Assembly: GCA_009829735.1 (NCBI GenBank)
Contig: CM020618.1
Coordinates: 29,922,894 to 29,986,893, forward strand
Direction of reading: 5' to 3'
DNA length: 64,000 nucleotides
Origin: Pyropia yezoensis
Lineage: Eukaryota; Rhodophyta; Bangiophyceae; Bangiales; Bangiaceae
Shown here: piece after piece, positions 61,443-64,000 of the stretch
How the letters are laid out: every line of letters begins with the position of its first letter
Position numbering within the stretch: position 1 is the stretch's first letter
Position numbers and translations under genes: made by a program
Notes under the pieces: generated by a model
Seen by the model: only the letters and a program-made list of their open reading frames with translations
Databases searched by the model: none
What the model was told of the DNA's origin: nothing

Positions 61443-63890
61443 ATGTCCTATCCCCAGGTGCTTGAAGAGGAGGAAGACCTCCTGATCGGGGAGGAGATGG
61501 AGGACGACGCGCCTGTCGGTCCCGACGCCGCGCGTTACGGGGTGAGCTCGTCTGACGACGACGGGCCTGCGGTGTCCGTCCGTCTGTCGGCCGGAGGACT
61601 GTCGTCCGTGTGCAGCGGCACGACGGTGCCGTCGGCCGGAGGTCAACCCGGCGGTCAACCGCGCGTGGCGGCTTGTACCCCCTCTCTGCCGGCTGCCCGG
61701 ATGGAGCCTGGTGCCGGTGCCGGCTCACCGCAGGTACCTCAAGATGGTCCGCCCTGCGGCGGAGGTGGCGACCCGCAGCCGACTCCGGCTGGTCAAGGTG
61801 GTCCGGGTGTCCGGGCGGTGACTCCTCGAGGCAGTCCCGACGTTGACGCGGGTGGTGGTGGCGGTGCGACACCCGGTGCGGCGGGTCAAGACGGTGCGGG
61901 TGTCCGCACGGCCGGGGCTCCGGCTCCGGAGGCTGTCCAAGTGCCTTCCCCTTCCGAGGCGGGGGCTACGTCGACGGGTGGTGCCGGCGCCGGTACCATA
62001 CCTGCGGTGCCGCGGGTGTCGAGCGGTCAAGACGCTCCTTCTCCCATGGCGGTTGACACCGGGAGTTACTCCGGGCGGGCGCCCGCCCTTCTTCTTCCTC
62101 CTCGGCCACGTCCATCTCCGACGTCGGCCCCTCTGCCGGTGGTGCGTCCCCCGGCGCCCCCGATTCTTCCTGGTCCTGCCCGGGTTGCCCCGTTGGGTGG
62201 CGGCGTCGCCGTGGCGGCGGGTCAACCCGCCATGTCGGTGTCCGACTTGGTGGCTCGGGTTCGAGGCCTCACGGTGCAAGAGTCGATGGAGTCCGATGGG
62301 CGTATGCGGGTGGACTTCCACCCGGTGCATCCCCGTGGAGAATCCTCCCGGCGCGTCAAGGTGGACCCGAGTTGGAAGCGGGAGTTGGTGCGGCTGGTCA
62401 ACCAGCCGAACGCGGTGCGAGTGGAACACCATTGGATCCTGAGTCAGCCGGACGACCGGCATGCGCAGCTCTGGCGCACCCGGGTGGGACGGGGTGAGGT
62501 CTACCTCGACCCCAACTTCGGGGTCTGCGACCTGATTGCCCCCGCGTTGCCGCGGGAGATTGACTACCCGGCTAGTGCTCGGGGGATCGCGGCGGCGGCG
62601 GAGCCGGTTGCGTTTGGGGAGACGGTGGGCAGTACCAGTCGGTATCCCGACTTTGACTACTACCCGGGGGTACCCCCGTATCTGTCGTTGACGGCTCCCT
62701 ACCCGCCCATGGCGGGGTTGAAGTCGGCGTCGAGTTGGCGACGTAACCAAGGTGTCATGGCGGATGCGTTCCACACGGATATAACGTGTGCGTTGCAGAC
62801 CGGCAACGGTCGTGCTCCGGTATACACTCCCGTGCGCCCGCCGCTATGGCAGGAGGGGTGGGAACCCGCCCCTGCTTTCCGGTTTGACACCGGCTCCTGT
62901 CTTCGCTACTTCGGGAGTGTGTTGGCCTCGCGACCGGTCCACCCGTTGCAGGGTACCTTCACCCTTGAGGTTACCCTCGGGCAGGCTTCATCCTTCTTGC
63001 TGTCCGTCCGCCGGCAGGGTCGTCTGTTTCATCTTCCGACGGGTGTCCGTCGGCACATCGCGCAGTTGGGCGTGGATCTGATAGCCGCCAAGACCGGGTT
63101 GGCCCGGGAGTTCGAAGCCCTGCTGGCTGTTCACGATGCCGTGAACTGGGCTGGGGTGTTGGCCCTTCCCCCGTACCGGGACCCGCAGGCTGGGGCTTCC
63201 CCCTTGCCTCGTCACTCGTTGCGTGTCCGGCGTACTCAGCCGGGTGAGCCCAGTTGCCATGGGTGGGCATCCACCGAGGCTGTTGCTGACCTGGGTATTC
63301 CCATGGTTATCCATGACCCTCTTCAGGTCCTTGCTCCGTTGTTCGGTAACCCGATGCCGGCGGCGGTTGGCCGTCGTCCCCGAGAGTGGGGCTCTGTGGG
63401 TGGGGAGCGTGAGGTGTCCCGTCGTCGGGCGGAGTACCGCCGTGGTTACGGTGGAGCCCCTTCGGTGGGGTCCTACCGGGCCTCGTATCTGGTGCCACCG
63501 GCTCCGGTGGTAGCCGTGTCGGCTCCTGTGGCTCCTCTGGCTGCGCCAGTGTCACCTCCCGCCCCTGTCCTACATGACGGGGGTCCCCGTCTCTGGTATG
63601 AGGGCGTTGACGCCCTTGTTACCCGCGCAATGCGTGGGGGTCTCTCTGTTGGCTGGGGGGATATCCCCCCAGGTGCTGCGCTGGTTGGGTCAGCGCGTTG
63701 CTTCGGTGGCGTGCTGGACCGCCTCCAGAAAGCTCTGGAGGACGTGGAGGCTGGCCGCAGCACCCTCGTCCAGCTATGCACCGAGGTAACTCGGGTGGTC
63801 GACCGTCGTGAGATTGCCGACCGGTGGAGCACGGAGGTATACGCGCTTACGCGTGAGTGGCCTCCCTCGGGCAGTGGGTCTACCCACTGA
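61443..63890 (+). CDS. Antisense extra ORF of B2 (815 aa), function unknown
   Basis: Uninterrupted from the ATG at 61443 (MSYPQVLEEEEDLLIGEEME). The same layout as the B1 copy: acidic N-terminus, a Gly/Pro/Ala-rich linker (longer here, with extra GGGGG- and GAAGQDGAGVR-type segments), then a C-terminal part of about 585 residues with only scattered substitutions relative to B1. The contrast between a variable N-terminus and a conserved remainder, with both copies fully open, suggests selection on the protein. No known domain. Convergent with the expected end of pol outside the window. Confidence 0.75.
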   Translation: MSYPQVLEEEEDLLIGEEMEDDAPVGPDAARYGVSSSDDDGPAVSVRLSAGGLSSVCSGTTVPSAGGQPGGQPRVAACTPSLPAARMEPGAGAGSPQVPQDGPPCGGGGDPQPTPAGQGGPGVRAVTPRGSPDVDAGGGGGATPGAAGQDGAGVRTAGAPAPEAVQVPSPSEAGATSTGGAGAGTIPAVPRVSSGQDAPSPMAVDTGSYSGRAPALLLPPRPRPSPTSAPLPVVRPPAPPILPGPARVAPLGGGVAVAAGQPAMSVSDLVARVRGLTVQESMESDGRMRVDFHPVHPRGESSRRVKVDPSWKRELVRLVNQPNAVRVEHHWILSQPDDRHAQLWRTRVGRGEVYLDPNFGVCDLIAPALPREIDYPASARGIAAAAEPVAFGETVGSTSRYPDFDYYPGVPPYLSLTAPYPPMAGLKSASSWRRNQGVMADAFHTDITCALQTGNGRAPVYTPVRPPLWQEGWEPAPAFRFDTGSCLRYFGSVLASRPVHPLQGTFTLEVTLGQASSFLLSVRRQGRLFHLPTGVRRHIAQLGVDLIAAKTGLAREFEALLAVHDAVNWAGVLALPPYRDPQAGASPLPRHSLRVRRTQPGEPSCHGWASTEAVADLGIPMVIHDPLQVLAPLFGNPMPAAVGRRPREWGSVGGEREVSRRRAEYRRGYGGAPSVGSYRASYLVPPAPVVAVSAPVAPLAAPVSPPAPVLHDGGPRLWYEGVDALVTRAMRGGLSVGWGDIPPGAALVGSARCFGGVLDRLQKALEDVEAGRSTLVQLCTEVTRVVDRREIADRWSTEVYALTREWPPSGSGSTH

Positions 63891-64000
63891 GGAGTGCTAT
63901 TGGTTGTGAGGGAGAGGGCCCCGGTGACCCTTATGGTAGCCGGGTAGTAGTGAGTATAAACTCATCCCCCGCTTGGGGCATTGCTTGCCTCTGTTTGCTG

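Larger units (their letters stand above)
60496..64000 (-). mobile_element. Ty3/gypsy chromovirus B2, 3' part (runs off the window)
   Basis: A second B-family copy inserted in the integrase region of C. Its LTR (60496-60857) and the adjoining region match B1 from 43362 onward in the same orientation, so gag-pol should lie to the right beyond the window on the minus strand. The visible part holds the 3' LTR, the polypurine tract and the whole antisense ORF. The LTR differs from those of B1 at roughly 4% of positions, so B2 belongs to a distinct B lineage. Whether the rest is whole cannot be seen. Confidence 0.9.

Noticed and set aside
1-64000. CRISPR arrays, bacterial operons or rRNA genes
   Set aside because: No regularly spaced direct repeats of CRISPR type, no ribosomal RNA sequence, and the introns and elements are eukaryotic.

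Overview
The window is nuclear DNA of a very GC-rich eukaryote. Spliceosomal introns, an ER translocon subunit (TRAP-beta), an rRNA-processing factor (UTP10/HEATR1), a eukaryotic-type RTCB ligase, a Harbinger transposon and chromodomain-bearing Ty3 retrotransposons all point that way. RTCB together with TRAP-beta argues against a typical fungus or land plant. A GC-rich protist or alga with few introns fits, and a bangiophyte red alga is one candidate, but the lineage is not proven by this sequence.

Region 1 (1-15.9 kb) is a compact host gene block: RTCB (partial, minus), TRAP-beta (plus, four exons), a coclaurine N-methyltransferase/cyclopropane-synthase-type methyltransferase (minus), an 8.1-kb single-exon UTP10 gene swollen with alanine (minus), and a rhomboid protease (minus). 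RTCB and TRAP-beta are divergent from a 0.5-kb shared spacer.

Region 2 (15.9-30.4 kb) is DNA-transposon and low-complexity territory. It holds a 3.6-kb DNA transposon with terminal inverted repeats, a candidate 4-bp target duplication and a DDE-like transposase of a family I cannot name. It also holds decayed Harbinger Myb-like and transposase genes facing each other 7 kb apart, a 6.1-kb segment bounded by 33-bp inverted repeats, and about 4.6 kb of G/C-run sequence that may hide a low-complexity gene on the minus strand.

Region 3 (30.4-64 kb) is a pile of nested LTR retrotransposon fossils. A Ty1/copia copy is cut by Ty3 chromovirus A. Chromovirus D is interrupted by B1 (10.75 kb, looks whole, 5-bp target duplication, near-identical LTRs) and then abutted by chromovirus C, a relative of A in opposite orientation. 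C is cut by B2, a second B copy that runs off the window. B1, C and D share the same primer-binding site.

The most interesting signal is a long extra open reading frame on the strand opposite gag-pol, between pol and the 3' LTR. It is present in A (about 556 aa), B1 (789 aa) and B2 (815 aa). The A and B versions resemble each other in their central part, and the B versions keep a nearly invariant C-terminal two thirds behind a fast-changing acidic N-terminus. In B1 an exact 24-bp-period array of four small hairpins lies between the convergent ends of pol and this frame. No function can be assigned from sequence alone.
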